Source: a virus
Length of the DNA stretch: 60,067 nt
IMG/VR virus record: IMGVR_UViG_3300012950_000003
Coordinates: 1 to 60,067 of that record
Direction: 5' to 3' (one strand)
A program made the translations under genes and the position numbers. The notes beneath the pieces were generated by a model. It worked only from the letters and a program-made list of their open reading frames with translations. It was not told the DNA's origin and did no database searches. Position 1 is the stretch's first letter; every line of letters begins with the position of its first letter. Of this stretch, positions 39,804 through 49,497 are shown in pieces.

Positions 39804-41153
39804 ATGCGGTATAATAGCCCGAAGGTCAACTTGAAACAGATACGGTTCCCCGGCTTGAGGGCGGTGCCGGCTATTTTCAAACCGGCTTTTCAAGCTCTGC
39901 CTAAGCAACAGCAGTTCATAGATTCAGAGGCTTCTGAAAATCTGTATTCCGGGGCGGTTCGGGCTGGCAAGAGCCGGGCTTTGATGGAAAAATGTTATCT
40001 GCAAGGCGTGGCGGCACCCGGTATTCGGTTAGGCGTGTTCCGCAAAGTGCGAAGCACTATGTACGAAACCACCATTCGCACTTTCTTGTGCGACGTTTTG
40101 GGGTGGGATTCGATGGAAGATCCGCAACACCAACTGGTCAAACGGTGGCGAAAATCGGAGTTGAAAGCTACCCTCTATAACGGTTCCGAAATCATATTCT
40201 TGGGTATGGACAAGAATACCAAGATAGGGTCGCTAGAATTGGGCGGAGCTTTCGTCGATGAAGCGCATGAACTGGATGTCGACGATTGGAACATGATCCA
40301 AACCCGGTTGAGCCAGCCGATAGTGGAGAAACAGCAGATGTGGGCCGCTTGCAACCCGGCCAGTCCAATGCACTGGTTATACGAAAAGTTCTTCCGTCAG
40401 GCTGGTGATGACACCTATTGCGTAAGCACCAACAGTTTCGAGAACCCGTATTTGGGTGACGAATATATTGCACGCCTAAAACGGATGACTGGCAACTTCT
40501 ATCGCCGCATGGCTTTAGGCGAATGGGTAGCCTTTTCCGGCTTGGTTTATGACTGTTTTGATCCGGACCAGCACATCGTCGATGAGGTGAAGACTGGTGA
40601 TAGCTTCAATCTCCGCTCCATAGATTTCGGAGGACTTAACCCGCATGTCTGCCAATGGTGGCGAGTTTATCAAGATGGACGCATGGCTTTGTATCGGGAA
40701 CTGTATCACAGTAACATTTCGGTTCGGGCTTTCGCTGATATGATCCACCAACACCAACCCAAACAAGAACAGATTATGTTTACTGTCAGCGACCATGATG
40801 TTAGTGACCGACTCACCTTAGCCGAAAATGGCATCCAAACCCGACCGGCCTTGAAAGAGGTTAGGCAAGGTATCGAACGAACTTATGAAAAGCTGGCTAA
40901 CGGAGAACTGTTATTTTATCGACAGGCCTTGGTGGAACAGGATTGGCAGTTGAAAGATGATACCGGAGCAGTTAATCGGGTTAGGCCCCAATCCACATTA
41001 GAAGAAATCAGCGGCTACGAATGGGCAGTGAGTGCCGGTATCCCTAAAGACCAGCCGACCAAGAAAGACGATCACGGTATGGATGCTATGCGATATGCGG
41101 TGATGAGTTTACATCACCCCCAAGCTAGCTGGCGGCATATAAGGGGAGTTTAG
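39804..41153 (+). CDS. Terminase large subunit
   Basis: The 449-residue product has the ATPase motifs of TerL: Walker A SGAVRAGKS (residues 49-57), Walker B region GGAFVDEAHEL (145-155), and the nuclease acidic residues RSIDFGG (~273) and DHGMDAMRYAV (~421-431). It packages DNA into the procapsid and cuts the concatemer. Start at 39804 follows a 22-base gap after the ParB-like gene; a TATAAT lies just inside the start. The gene is followed by portal-linked genes in canonical order. Confidence 0.92.
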   Translation: MRYNSPKVNLKQIRFPGLRAVPAIFKPAFQALPKQQQFIDSEASENLYSGAVRAGKSRALMEKCYLQGVAAPGIRLGVFRKVRSTMYETTIRTFLCDVLGWDSMEDPQHQLVKRWRKSELKATLYNGSEIIFLGMDKNTKIGSLELGGAFVDEAHELDVDDWNMIQTRLSQPIVEKQQMWAACNPASPMHWLYEKFFRQAGDDTYCVSTNSFENPYLGDEYIARLKRMTGNFYRRMALGEWVAFSGLVYDCFDPDQHIVDEVKTGDSFNLRSIDFGGLNPHVCQWWRVYQDGRMALYRELYHSNISVRAFADMIHQHQPKQEQIMFTVSDHDVSDRLTLAENGIQTRPALKEVRQGIERTYEKLANGELLFYRQALVEQDWQLKDDTGAVNRVRPQSTLEEISGYEWAVSAGIPKDQPTKKDDHGMDAMRYAVMSLHHPQASWRHIRGV

Positions 41154-41453
41154 ATGGCTAGGACACCTCGATCCATGCACTATGACCAATTGAAAGCGCC
41201 GATTATTCTGCACAGTTTCTGGTCAGCCCGTTATGGCACCGTACACAAAATCCAGTGCGATACCGATTTGGAGTGGCGGGACCTAATCCAAGGGGTACCG
41301 GATTACGACAAAATCTTGTATGAAGTGGGTAAACGAAAGTTGGTAGCACCAGATTATTGTCTTTACATTTTGATAGAAAGGCGTAAAATGTTAGAGTTTA
41401 GAGAACGCAAATACGGCGAGAAGGCAGAACGTAAAATCATATCAGTGGGGTAA
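41154..41453 (+). CDS. Hypothetical protein between TerL and portal
   Basis: The 99-residue product starts directly at the TerL stop (TAGATGG) with GGGGAG upstream. It is basic, with a compact alpha/beta pattern (PIILHSFWSARYGTVHKIQC). No family is recognised. Its place suggests a DNA-packaging accessory, but nothing in the sequence shows it. Confidence 0.55.
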   Translation: MARTPRSMHYDQLKAPIILHSFWSARYGTVHKIQCDTDLEWRDLIQGVPDYDKILYEVGKRKLVAPDYCLYILIERRKMLEFRERKYGEKAERKIISVG

Positions 41454-41456
41454 ACA

Positions 41457-42884
41457 ATGGATTTCATCACCCAATTCCATCCAGACTACACCAACTTTCA
41501 AGCCGATTGGCAGTTCTATCTACAATCCTATATCGGTGGTCGGGCATATGTTACCGACAGCAATCTGTTCCAACATTTACGTGAAAGCGAACAGGATTTC
41601 AACTTACGTCTGAAACGGGCGGTCTACACCAATTACTGTCGGACAGTCATCGACCTCTACACCTCTTTCATTTTTGGGGTGGAAACCCATGTCATGCGTG
41701 ATTTTGAGGATGACCCCTATTACCTTGATTTCAGTCGTGACGTGGATTTACGGGGCAATACCATCGACGATTTCATGCAACAAGTGGCTACCTATACCCA
41801 AGTCTATGGTTTCTGCGGTATCCTGGTCGACTCACCACCATTGGATGATTCCATCCTAACTTTGCGTGACCAACAAGATTCCGGTATCCGACCTTATCTC
41901 TGTATCTACCAGCCAGTGGATATAGTCAATTGGTCCTTGGATAAATTCGGCCAGTTATTATGGGTTCGGCTACGGGAAAAGGTAACAGACAATGACGACC
42001 CGTTTGAAGAAACGGAAGAAGAAGTGGTGTTCCGCACCTTCACCCGTGACGAATGGTTCTTGCACGACGATGAAGGAGAACTGATAGAACAAGATACTCA
42101 CGGGTTGCAACGGGTACCTTTTGTCTTGGCCTATTTCCAACGTCATCCCCAATACCCGTTAATTGGTCTGAGCCAGTTAGTGGATATAGCCCCTATCAAC
42201 CGTCTGCTGACCAATATTAGCAGTTACATTGACGAGTTCGTAGCTAAACAAGCCTTCCCTTTCTTAGCGGCCTCGGACAATCCAATGGCGGCTAGCGATC
42301 AGGAAGAAGAAGCCATCATCTCGGCCAGTAACGTGTTCCAGTATCCGCAAGGCGGTCAACCACCGGCTTATGTCAGCCCACCCACTGACCCGGCTGAGTT
42401 CATGCAGGGTTTTTCTAGCGACTACCTAATCCAACAGATTTTGCGCGCGGCCCATCTGGATCATCGGGCATTGGCTGAACAATCTGGGGTAGCCAAACAA
42501 TACGATTTCCATCAACTGAACCATGTCCTAAGCCGGTTTAGTCGTAACCTTGAAATGGCTGAAGCACAGATAATGACGCTCTACCATAGTTGGACTGGAC
42601 AGGATTTGGATTTAGGCCAAATAGATTATCCAGACACCTTCGAGATCGAATCCATCAGTCAAGCACTGGCTAACAGCAAACTGGTGCGTGACATCTTCGC
42701 CGACAAATCACCCACCTTCACCAGTGAGCATCTCCATCGGATGGCCCGCCGACTAGCGCCCAAATTAGAACAAGACGTAGCCGAGACAATCGCCACCGAA
42801 CTAGGGGGAAGTGCTAAAAACGATTCTCTGGCCTTGGCTTACATGGCCGAGAGAGAAGAATTTGGCGGTAACGGACAAGCCTAA
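41457..42884 (+). CDS. Portal protein
   Basis: The 475-residue product lies directly after TerL and has the portal pattern: an amino region with many Tyr and Asp residues (MDFITQFHPDYTNFQADW), a long helical stem (about 225-275), and a carboxyl region with LIQQILRAAHLDHRALAEQS. The order TerL - small gene - portal - MuF - scaffold - capsid is the standard siphovirus module. The family (DUF4055-like) is my suggestion from the order and general composition. Confidence 0.8.
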   Translation: MDFITQFHPDYTNFQADWQFYLQSYIGGRAYVTDSNLFQHLRESEQDFNLRLKRAVYTNYCRTVIDLYTSFIFGVETHVMRDFEDDPYYLDFSRDVDLRGNTIDDFMQQVATYTQVYGFCGILVDSPPLDDSILTLRDQQDSGIRPYLCIYQPVDIVNWSLDKFGQLLWVRLREKVTDNDDPFEETEEEVVFRTFTRDEWFLHDDEGELIEQDTHGLQRVPFVLAYFQRHPQYPLIGLSQLVDIAPINRLLTNISSYIDEFVAKQAFPFLAASDNPMAASDQEEEAIISASNVFQYPQGGQPPAYVSPPTDPAEFMQGFSSDYLIQQILRAAHLDHRALAEQSGVAKQYDFHQLNHVLSRFSRNLEMAEAQIMTLYHSWTGQDLDLGQIDYPDTFEIESISQALANSKLVRDIFADKSPTFTSEHLHRMARRLAPKLEQDVAETIATELGGSAKNDSLALAYMAEREEFGGNGQA

Positions 42885-42891
42885 TCAGCCG

Positions 42892-43077
42892 ATGAAAAAG
42901 TTGGAAGACTATCATCCTGATGAGATGATTCCGGTTGACAGCTATTTGGTCCAATCAATGTGCGCTAAATGGCGGCGGCAGTTGGGGGTAATAATGGTTG
43001 AACGGCGTTTTGACAAACAGATGGAAGAAATTCTGAACCAATATCATCCCCAGACCATGATTGAAAAGAAGAAATGA
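42892..43077 (+). CDS. Small protein between portal and MuF genes
   Basis: The start at 42892 follows the portal stop; longer readings overlap the portal gene without support. The 61-residue product (MKKLEDYHPDEMIPVDSYLV) is charged and helical. Its stop overlaps the MuF start (ATGA). No family is recognised; it may be an accessory to head assembly. Confidence 0.55.
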   Translation: MKKLEDYHPDEMIPVDSYLVQSMCAKWRRQLGVIMVERRFDKQMEEILNQYHPQTMIEKKK

Positions 43078-46000
43078 GTATAGCCGATTACCAAGAATCT
43101 GTTTACCGATCCAGAGCTATCCCGTATAAAGCCACTGAAGCAGTAGAAGCTCGCCAGCTAACCGCTCTCAAAATGGCCTCGGCACAGCTAACGGATATAA
43201 TTCGTCAGATGACAGATTCCGGCGATTTGGAACAGGACGAACAGGTGAGTCGTGGTTTGTACTTAGCCAAAAGAATGGCGATCCAAAGTTTGATGACCCA
43301 ATTGGGGGACGGAATCAGTGGTGATATTTCGGAGACGGTGGCGGCGGTAACAGAAGAAACGGTCAGCATGATGGAAACCATCACTGACAAGTTGGATGAT
43401 GAAGACTTGGATTTGAGCAATTTCGCCTCGATCCCCCAAACGGTGGTTCAAGAATATGCCCACCGATCCGATGTGGAAGGATTGAAAATTAGTCCTAGCA
43501 TTTGGGCTGGACACCAAACAGCCCTGATCGAGAATAAGGTACTGTCGGCTTTAGCCCGAGGCCAAAGTGCCACTAGTTTAGCCGAGGATCTGCAAAAATT
43601 CGTCCTCGGCGGTTCGGAAGGTATGGGTCAAAGTGTGGCCTATAAAGCCTTTAGATTAGCTCGGTCAGAAATCAATAACGCTTATCACGAAAGCCGTCGA
43701 TTAAGTGCCATCGCCAGCCCGGTGGTAGCGGCAATGGAATGGAAGTTAAGTAATCGACACCCCGGCTGGGATATTTGCAACATGCTAGCCCAACAGAATT
43801 TATACGGTTTAGGCGCTGGCGTTTATCCTAGCGAACAGTTACCGCCAAAACCGCACCCCAACTGCATCTGTTATACTCTAGACAAATTGAGATCTCCAGC
43901 GGATTGGCAGAAACCCAAGCCTATACATCGGATGAAAAAAAGCCCTAGTGAGTATCGGCCTAAAGGCCAAGGCACCCAACTCTATATCAAGCGGCAATAC
44001 GAGTTTTTCGACCAGTTAATGGAGACTGTCAACTACGAAGCCGATAAGATTATGCCTATCGTAGCTGACGATTTGGCGATCCAACCAGCGCTAGGTTATG
44101 AGATCCCGACCTTTGACCTAACCGAGGCTCCATTGGAGTTTTTGGCTACTGACTATTTCAGTCAGCTATACCAGATTCCGACTATCAAAGCGGCCTTGTC
44201 AGAAACCGATTTCGAGATCATGTTACAAACCGGCTTGATCGCCACCGAATCAGGGCTAAAAGTCAAAGATGTGAAAATGAAAGGGGCGCAGTACCAGTGG
44301 AAACAGATTGCGCTTGACCATTTTGCCAGCCAAGGCATTAAGCTGTCCGACACCGATCAGAAGCTGGTAGCCGACCAGTTAAAGTTGGCCGGGGCTGAAG
44401 CTGTCCAAAAAGGGTTGACCGCCGAACAAATGATGGGGGCTAAAACCCCACCACCAGCACCCGCACCAACGCTCAAGCCGGGGCAAATCACAGCGGAATT
44501 AGCCAGTGATATGTACAGCCAAAAAACGGTGCTATCACCCGGGCTTGGTGAGTTATCTATGGCTGACTGGATGGTCGAACCGGTTTTTGACAAGTTGCTA
44601 AAATGGGCGGTCAAGCAAGAGTCGGCAGGAATTGGAATAACCACCGCCAACTTGAAAGCTGAGTGGACATCTGAATTGGCTAACGTGGGCAAGATCTGGG
44701 TCGATGTGTTCGGGCCGGGGGATTTAGATAGCATAGTCCAGAAATTCTCGGAATTTGGTGGGCAGATCAGTGGTGGCGCCGCTAAACCAACACCAGCCCC
44801 AACACCAGCCCCACCACCCAAACCAGCCCCAGTGCCAACACCTACAGCACCTAGCACTAGCACCTATCCTATTCCTAGCGGGTACAAGTTTGGCGTAGTC
44901 AGCGCGGAAGATATGATAGCTATGGCCCAAGAAGGTATTGATGCTCTAACGCAAAATATGGACATCAAGGGTAAGCCGATGAAAGGGTTGCAGTACCAAT
45001 GGTCGTATATTGTGGAAGGTTATTACGACCAACTCACCATCAAAGTACCTGGTCCAGAACAAAAGAAACTCGGCCAACAGGTATCTGATCTAGCTAAACA
45101 GGCTATGGATAACAACCTAACGGCTCAACAGGTTGTCAGTCCCGGCCCGGCCCCAATCGACAAAGATTTCCAAGTGCCAACCCTACCATCGCTAACCGAT
45201 GGAGCTTTTGCAGAGATGCTGGATCTTGGCCTTAATTACACTCAGGTGGGCATGGAAATCAAGGGTAAACCGATGACCGGGTTGCAGTACCAATGGAAAC
45301 AGATAGTTGATGATTATTACCTCGCGGCTGGTGCTAAAGCCAACGCTTCAGTACAAAAAACAATCGCCGACCAGTTGATTAAAGCCTCACAACAGGCCCA
45401 AGATCTGGGGTTAAGCGGGGAAGAATTGGTCTCGGCCCCAACAGCCGGTGCCGCCACCGCCGGACCGGCACAGATAGTGCCACCAGCGGCCTCGACGGTA
45501 TCAGCCCAAACTCCGACCACCGCCCAATTCCAGCAGAAAGCTGTAGGGCCGAAGAATCCCATCTTCCCACCGGATCTGCAATCAGTAGAGTTCGTGCAAT
45601 CGTTAGGCGGATCAACCGGGGCTAAATTAGTCAAAGGCATAGATGCTATCGCACGCAAATTCGTGTTAAAAAAGGGTGCTAATGAACCCCATTTGAAAGA
45701 GGAAATGATCGCCGATTCCATCTATAAATCGTTCGAAGAAGATAGGATCGGGGGCAAATTTAACACGATGAAGACGAAAGTGCCAGACTCTGAGAGTTAT
45801 CAGGATGTGGATGGTGCTATGGTTAAATTGAGTAATTTTCACGTTGGCGAGTCATTAGCCGATGTGCTTAACGGTAAGACTTCGCTTGATGTCGACCGAG
45901 TTAAAAAGGGGTTGCAACAAGGGTTTGTGCTAGATGCCCTGATAGGGAATTGGGATGTGGTTGGTTTAGGCTCTGATAATATTTTGGTCGACCAACAGCA

Positions 46001-49000
46001 TGACGTCTATCGCATAGATAATGGCGGGGCGTTACGATTCCGAGCGCAAGGTACTAGCAAAGGTTCAAAATTCCGCGATCAGCCGGAAGAAATCTGGACC
46101 ATGATGGATAAGAATCTTAATGCTCCATCGGCCAAAGCCTTTGACGGTCTAACTTTCAACGATGTTAAGAAACAGGCCGATTTCCTGTACGAGAACCGAG
46201 ACCTGATCTTGAGTAACCCGTTATTAGACCCGGCTTTGAAAGCTAAGTTAAGTAAACGGTTGGATGCTTTAGCTGACGACACGTTTTGGCAGAAAGCTAG
46301 AACCGAGTATATCCGTTTGGGTATCGCTACACCGGCCTTAAAGAAAAAGGTCAGCGCTGAGACAACAGAGAGTTATCGTAACGTGATGACTGGCATTACT
46401 GAAAAGGTGGAGCAGGACGCCACTTTTGGCCGTATCGCTGTCTCGATAGATAAAGAGGTAGTTGAAGACCATAACGCAAGTATTCAAAAAGACATTGATC
46501 CGCGGGGGAATGTTAAGCATATATTAGAGTTCAAGGTCACTGAAACTAACCAAGACGAGTTCAAAAAAGCCATGGAGGATTTAGGGGCTAAGAGAGATGA
46601 ATGGAATTATCTCTCCCGTCAGTACGATCAAGGGGAAGGTGGATGGAAAAATACCAGCCCCAGCTCCGGCTCCAACATTTCTTTTGACAAGGTTTGGCAA
46701 TATCGCCGTTCGGACGATCAGGCTTATGACATCGCTTTCTTTGATAATATCTCTAGTGTGAAAGAAACTTATGGATCATCCTCGACTAAGGCTTTGCGGG
46801 GTACGGTCAAAATAGAGGTTGATGGTTCGTTAGCCCAACTGCAAGAAAGGTTGCCGCAAGTGATTTCTGATTTAGGGTTGTCACCGGACCTAATGGCTAC
46901 ACCGGCCGATGACGATAGGTTGAAACTGAAAACGGCCCAAATGTTTCAACGGATCGCTCCCAATATGATGGTCAAAGAAGGGTACAGCCAACGGTTCACT
47001 GAATCTATGGATCAGGCAGAATGGGACGATTTGTATAAGGATGCGGTCGGGAAGATGGCCAAGGAATCGAAGCAAAGCGAAGATACTATTGTCCAATGGA
47101 TAAACGGGATGCAGTTAGGAGAAGCCTTTTCTGGTACTGATACCTATATCAACCAAGACACCGATTACAACCAATGGGTGACAAAAGGAGTGGATTACCT
47201 GATCCACAGCATTAGCCCACAACGGACGGCGGATGTCTTTGGCACAGCCGGATCTCAAGGTTTAATGTCGTCACGGGAAAGGTTTGGTCGGGGTATTACG
47301 GTAGGAGGCGGTTCAACTGGAGATGATTTTAGAACAGGTGGAGCCGATAGCGCCTTTACCCGGGTGGTCAATTACAAGGTAGCCCCGAAAAGGGGTATCC
47401 AAGATATTGGAGGAGCAGTTTCTTTGATCTTGGACAAATCATTATTGTCTCGAAGTGATTGGTACGCCTACAAATCTGACAATTTTGGTGACACTGATTT
47501 CAAGGCCCATACTTATGATAGGCTAACTGAAGCGGGCAAAGCCTCCGCAAGTGACAATGAAGTTATGTTCCGGGCTGGCATTCCCGCCCAGTTTGTGCGA
47601 GGAATTGTTTGTCGGTCACAGTCGGTCAAGAAAGAGTTGCTAGACACGTTGGCCCAGAAAGGGATTACTCAAATCGGTACCGTACCTATTAACGAGTATA
47701 CAGTACTGGTGGCGGCAAACCAAGACGAGCATGACTATTTCAAAAACCCGGCCTATGTAGAAGATGCCAGTTTGTTAATGCCGTCAGCCGGGCCAGTACC
47801 ACCACCTCCAGTTCGGGCTAAGACCATCGACGATATTTATAAAAACGATAAGATATCTATCACTACGCCATCTGGTGTTCCGTCCATGGTTAATATCAAA
47901 TCTATCTTTATTTACCAAAAAGTCTTCGAAGATATGGTTGATTGGGTAGGAGACAATGCAGGCTTTACCGTAGACCAATTCAAGGCGGAATTGGGTAAAC
48001 ATAATCCAGCGATGGCCAGTGTGTCAGATAACAAGCTGGACGATTTATCCAAAGGGCTGAAAAAGGCGTATCAAGACATTCAAGCACCAACGCCGGCACC
48101 GCCAGTCAGCAAAGATGATTATATCAAAGAGCATTTTGCCGGTATAGATTATAACGATCCCGATTGGGGGATGATGGCGGATTTGGACTTAGGCTCATTC
48201 CAGGATATTGTCAAATGGGTGGATGACAATCCCAATGATGCCACCTATGAGTGGGACAAAAAGTTCCAAGCTAAATGGGCTGAGTATGACTTTTTGATTG
48301 AACACGCAAGCATGACCAGCATCGACAAGTACGGCGCCCAAATAGTGCAACTGATTATTGATGCTGAAAAACCAGCACCAGCCCCACCACCTGCACCTAC
48401 TCCGGCACCTAGCCCAAGCACCACCGAGGCGGATGTTAAAGACGAATATGCCCTACTAAAGAAAAAGCCATATTCTGATGCTGGGAACATTTCGGGCAAG
48501 TGGTATCCGACTGAAGACGAGTTCGGAGAGTTAGTAGAATGGGCCTTGGATAAGGTTAATAATAATCAAGGATCGCCGAATATTTCGTCTGTCCACGCCA
48601 AATGGTATACGCTAAATGGGCCGTCGTCTCCGAACTCGAAGAACTTGAAAAACATTGTCGAGTCTCTGGAATCGGTTCTAAAGAAGGTCTCCGCTCAAGC
48701 CCAAGCCCAAACCCCAACGCCGACGGGAACAGCACCCCCACCCTTCATTTTAGACATGGATAATTTGGATATAGCTCAAATGCCGATAACCGACAGCAAA
48801 AAAGAGGTTATGACTAAAGGGCAGATGATTGCCGGTCCAGAGAATCTGAAAGTCTTGTTTGAAGACATTAAATATTTAACAGTTGACCCTGGGGTTGGTG
48901 ATCCTACAAATATAGACTTGATAACAGAGATTGTGGAAGAGTTTATGGAGGAAGAAGAATTACCCCTTTCAGACAAGATGAAGTCTAATCTAGTCGAAGC

Positions 49001-49034
49001 GTTGCAAATTCTAATGGAGTTGAACCTCAGTTAA
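43074..49034 (+). CDS. Giant polyvalent MuF head protein with repeats, kinase-like and possible ADP-ribosyltransferase regions
   Basis: The protein has 1986 residues. Residues about 150-290 form the Phage_Mu_F domain (RLARSEINNAYHESRR, then HPNCICYTL) that associates with the portal. Three ~90-residue repeats follow (about 365-455, 610-690, 705-795), each with a variant of MKGLQYQWKQIxxDYY and ending GLTAEQ/GLSGEE, joined by Pro/Ala-rich linkers. Residues about 835-1080 look like an atypical kinase fold (LVKGIDAIARKFVLKKG; IGNWDVVGLGSDNILVD; IDNGGALRF). Residues about 1370-1560 contain DNEVMFRAGIPAQFVRGIV, reminiscent of ADP-ribosyltransferase-type domains. More Pro-rich linked modules follow. 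This matches 'polyvalent proteins' carried in virions and injected into the host. Kinase and transferase calls are inference. Confidence 0.75.
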   Translation: MSIADYQESVYRSRAIPYKATEAVEARQLTALKMASAQLTDIIRQMTDSGDLEQDEQVSRGLYLAKRMAIQSLMTQLGDGISGDISETVAAVTEETVSMMETITDKLDDEDLDLSNFASIPQTVVQEYAHRSDVEGLKISPSIWAGHQTALIENKVLSALARGQSATSLAEDLQKFVLGGSEGMGQSVAYKAFRLARSEINNAYHESRRLSAIASPVVAAMEWKLSNRHPGWDICNMLAQQNLYGLGAGVYPSEQLPPKPHPNCICYTLDKLRSPADWQKPKPIHRMKKSPSEYRPKGQGTQLYIKRQYEFFDQLMETVNYEADKIMPIVADDLAIQPALGYEIPTFDLTEAPLEFLATDYFSQLYQIPTIKAALSETDFEIMLQTGLIATESGLKVKDVKMKGAQYQWKQIALDHFASQGIKLSDTDQKLVADQLKLAGAEAVQKGLTAEQMMGAKTPPPAPAPTLKPGQITAELASDMYSQKTVLSPGLGELSMADWMVEPVFDKLLKWAVKQESAGIGITTANLKAEWTSELANVGKIWVDVFGPGDLDSIVQKFSEFGGQISGGAAKPTPAPTPAPPPKPAPVPTPTAPSTSTYPIPSGYKFGVVSAEDMIAMAQEGIDALTQNMDIKGKPMKGLQYQWSYIVEGYYDQLTIKVPGPEQKKLGQQVSDLAKQAMDNNLTAQQVVSPGPAPIDKDFQVPTLPSLTDGAFAEMLDLGLNYTQVGMEIKGKPMTGLQYQWKQIVDDYYLAAGAKANASVQKTIADQLIKASQQAQDLGLSGEELVSAPTAGAATAGPAQIVPPAASTVSAQTPTTAQFQQKAVGPKNPIFPPDLQSVEFVQSLGGSTGAKLVKGIDAIARKFVLKKGANEPHLKEEMIADSIYKSFEEDRIGGKFNTMKTKVPDSESYQDVDGAMVKLSNFHVGESLADVLNGKTSLDVDRVKKGLQQGFVLDALIGNWDVVGLGSDNILVDQQHDVYRIDNGGALRFRAQGTSKGSKFRDQPEEIWTMMDKNLNAPSAKAFDGLTFNDVKKQADFLYENRDLILSNPLLDPALKAKLSKRLDALADDTFWQKARTEYIRLGIATPALKKKVSAETTESYRNVMTGITEKVEQDATFGRIAVSIDKEVVEDHNASIQKDIDPRGNVKHILEFKVTETNQDEFKKAMEDLGAKRDEWNYLSRQYDQGEGGWKNTSPSSGSNISFDKVWQYRRSDDQAYDIAFFDNISSVKETYGSSSTKALRGTVKIEVDGSLAQLQERLPQVISDLGLSPDLMATPADDDRLKLKTAQMFQRIAPNMMVKEGYSQRFTESMDQAEWDDLYKDAVGKMAKESKQSEDTIVQWINGMQLGEAFSGTDTYINQDTDYNQWVTKGVDYLIHSISPQRTADVFGTAGSQGLMSSRERFGRGITVGGGSTGDDFRTGGADSAFTRVVNYKVAPKRGIQDIGGAVSLILDKSLLSRSDWYAYKSDNFGDTDFKAHTYDRLTEAGKASASDNEVMFRAGIPAQFVRGIVCRSQSVKKELLDTLAQKGITQIGTVPINEYTVLVAANQDEHDYFKNPAYVEDASLLMPSAGPVPPPPVRAKTIDDIYKNDKISITTPSGVPSMVNIKSIFIYQKVFEDMVDWVGDNAGFTVDQFKAELGKHNPAMASVSDNKLDDLSKGLKKAYQDIQAPTPAPPVSKDDYIKEHFAGIDYNDPDWGMMADLDLGSFQDIVKWVDDNPNDATYEWDKKFQAKWAEYDFLIEHASMTSIDKYGAQIVQLIIDAEKPAPAPPPAPTPAPSPSTTEADVKDEYALLKKKPYSDAGNISGKWYPTEDEFGELVEWALDKVNNNQGSPNISSVHAKWYTLNGPSSPNSKNLKNIVESLESVLKKVSAQAQAQTPTPTGTAPPPFILDMDNLDIAQMPITDSKKEVMTKGQMIAGPENLKVLFEDIKYLTVDPGVGDPTNIDLITEIVEEFMEEEELPLSDKMKSNLVEALQILMELNLS

Positions 49035-49438
49035 TGCCTCAGTCATGGGTAGCCTTTGATACCAAGTGGGAAAATGGGACTGAACCTTGGCTGGCTTTCT
49101 ATGTCCAGTTATGGGATAAGGAGAATGAAGGTATCTACTTGGAACAGATAGCGTTGGAGATTAGCCGTTTAGAGGAATATGGTGGCGGGTTTTGCTGGGG
49201 TGCTGGCGGAGCCTCGATGGAGAGTTCGACCTTGGAACGGCAACCAGATGGAAGTTGGATTCAAACTAGCAACAATCTTAGGGACGGAGAACCGGATCGG
49301 ATAATCACTTACCAGTTCCTGACCTTGGATTTGTATCAATATTATTTCCCTAAAAAGTTCGATATTGACTTTCGCTCGACCGAGGATTTACAGGCTTATA
49401 TGGTTAAATATAACGCCGAAGAATTTGGCATTAAGTAG
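49034..49438 (+). CDS. Hypothetical protein after MuF
   Basis: The 134-residue product starts at a TAATG overlap with the MuF gene. It is Trp- and Tyr-rich, acidic and beta-rich (MPQSWVAFDTKWENGTEPWL), with a Gly-rich loop (GGGFCWGAGGAS). No family is recognised. Because it is coupled to the MuF gene, it could be an immunity or chaperone partner of that protein, which is only a suggestion. Confidence 0.55.
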   Translation: MPQSWVAFDTKWENGTEPWLAFYVQLWDKENEGIYLEQIALEISRLEEYGGGFCWGAGGASMESSTLERQPDGSWIQTSNNLRDGEPDRIITYQFLTLDLYQYYFPKKFDIDFRSTEDLQAYMVKYNAEEFGIK

Positions 49439-49497
49439 CAGATATGGCCGACGGGCCTTAAACGGAGATCGACGGATCGAAAACGGAGGACCATAAA

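Noticed and set aside
39786-39815. TTGCCA-N18-TATAAT at the terminase start
   Set aside because: Transcription would begin inside the large terminase gene and lose its start codon; probably coincidental.
40192-40796. Two minus-strand open frames of 93 residues
   Set aside because: They are shadows of the large terminase gene, whose motifs are intact on the plus strand.
44357-44863. 168-residue minus-strand open frame, Gly/Ala/Val-rich
   Set aside because: It mirrors the Pro/Ala-rich linkers of the MuF protein; low-complexity composition explains its length.
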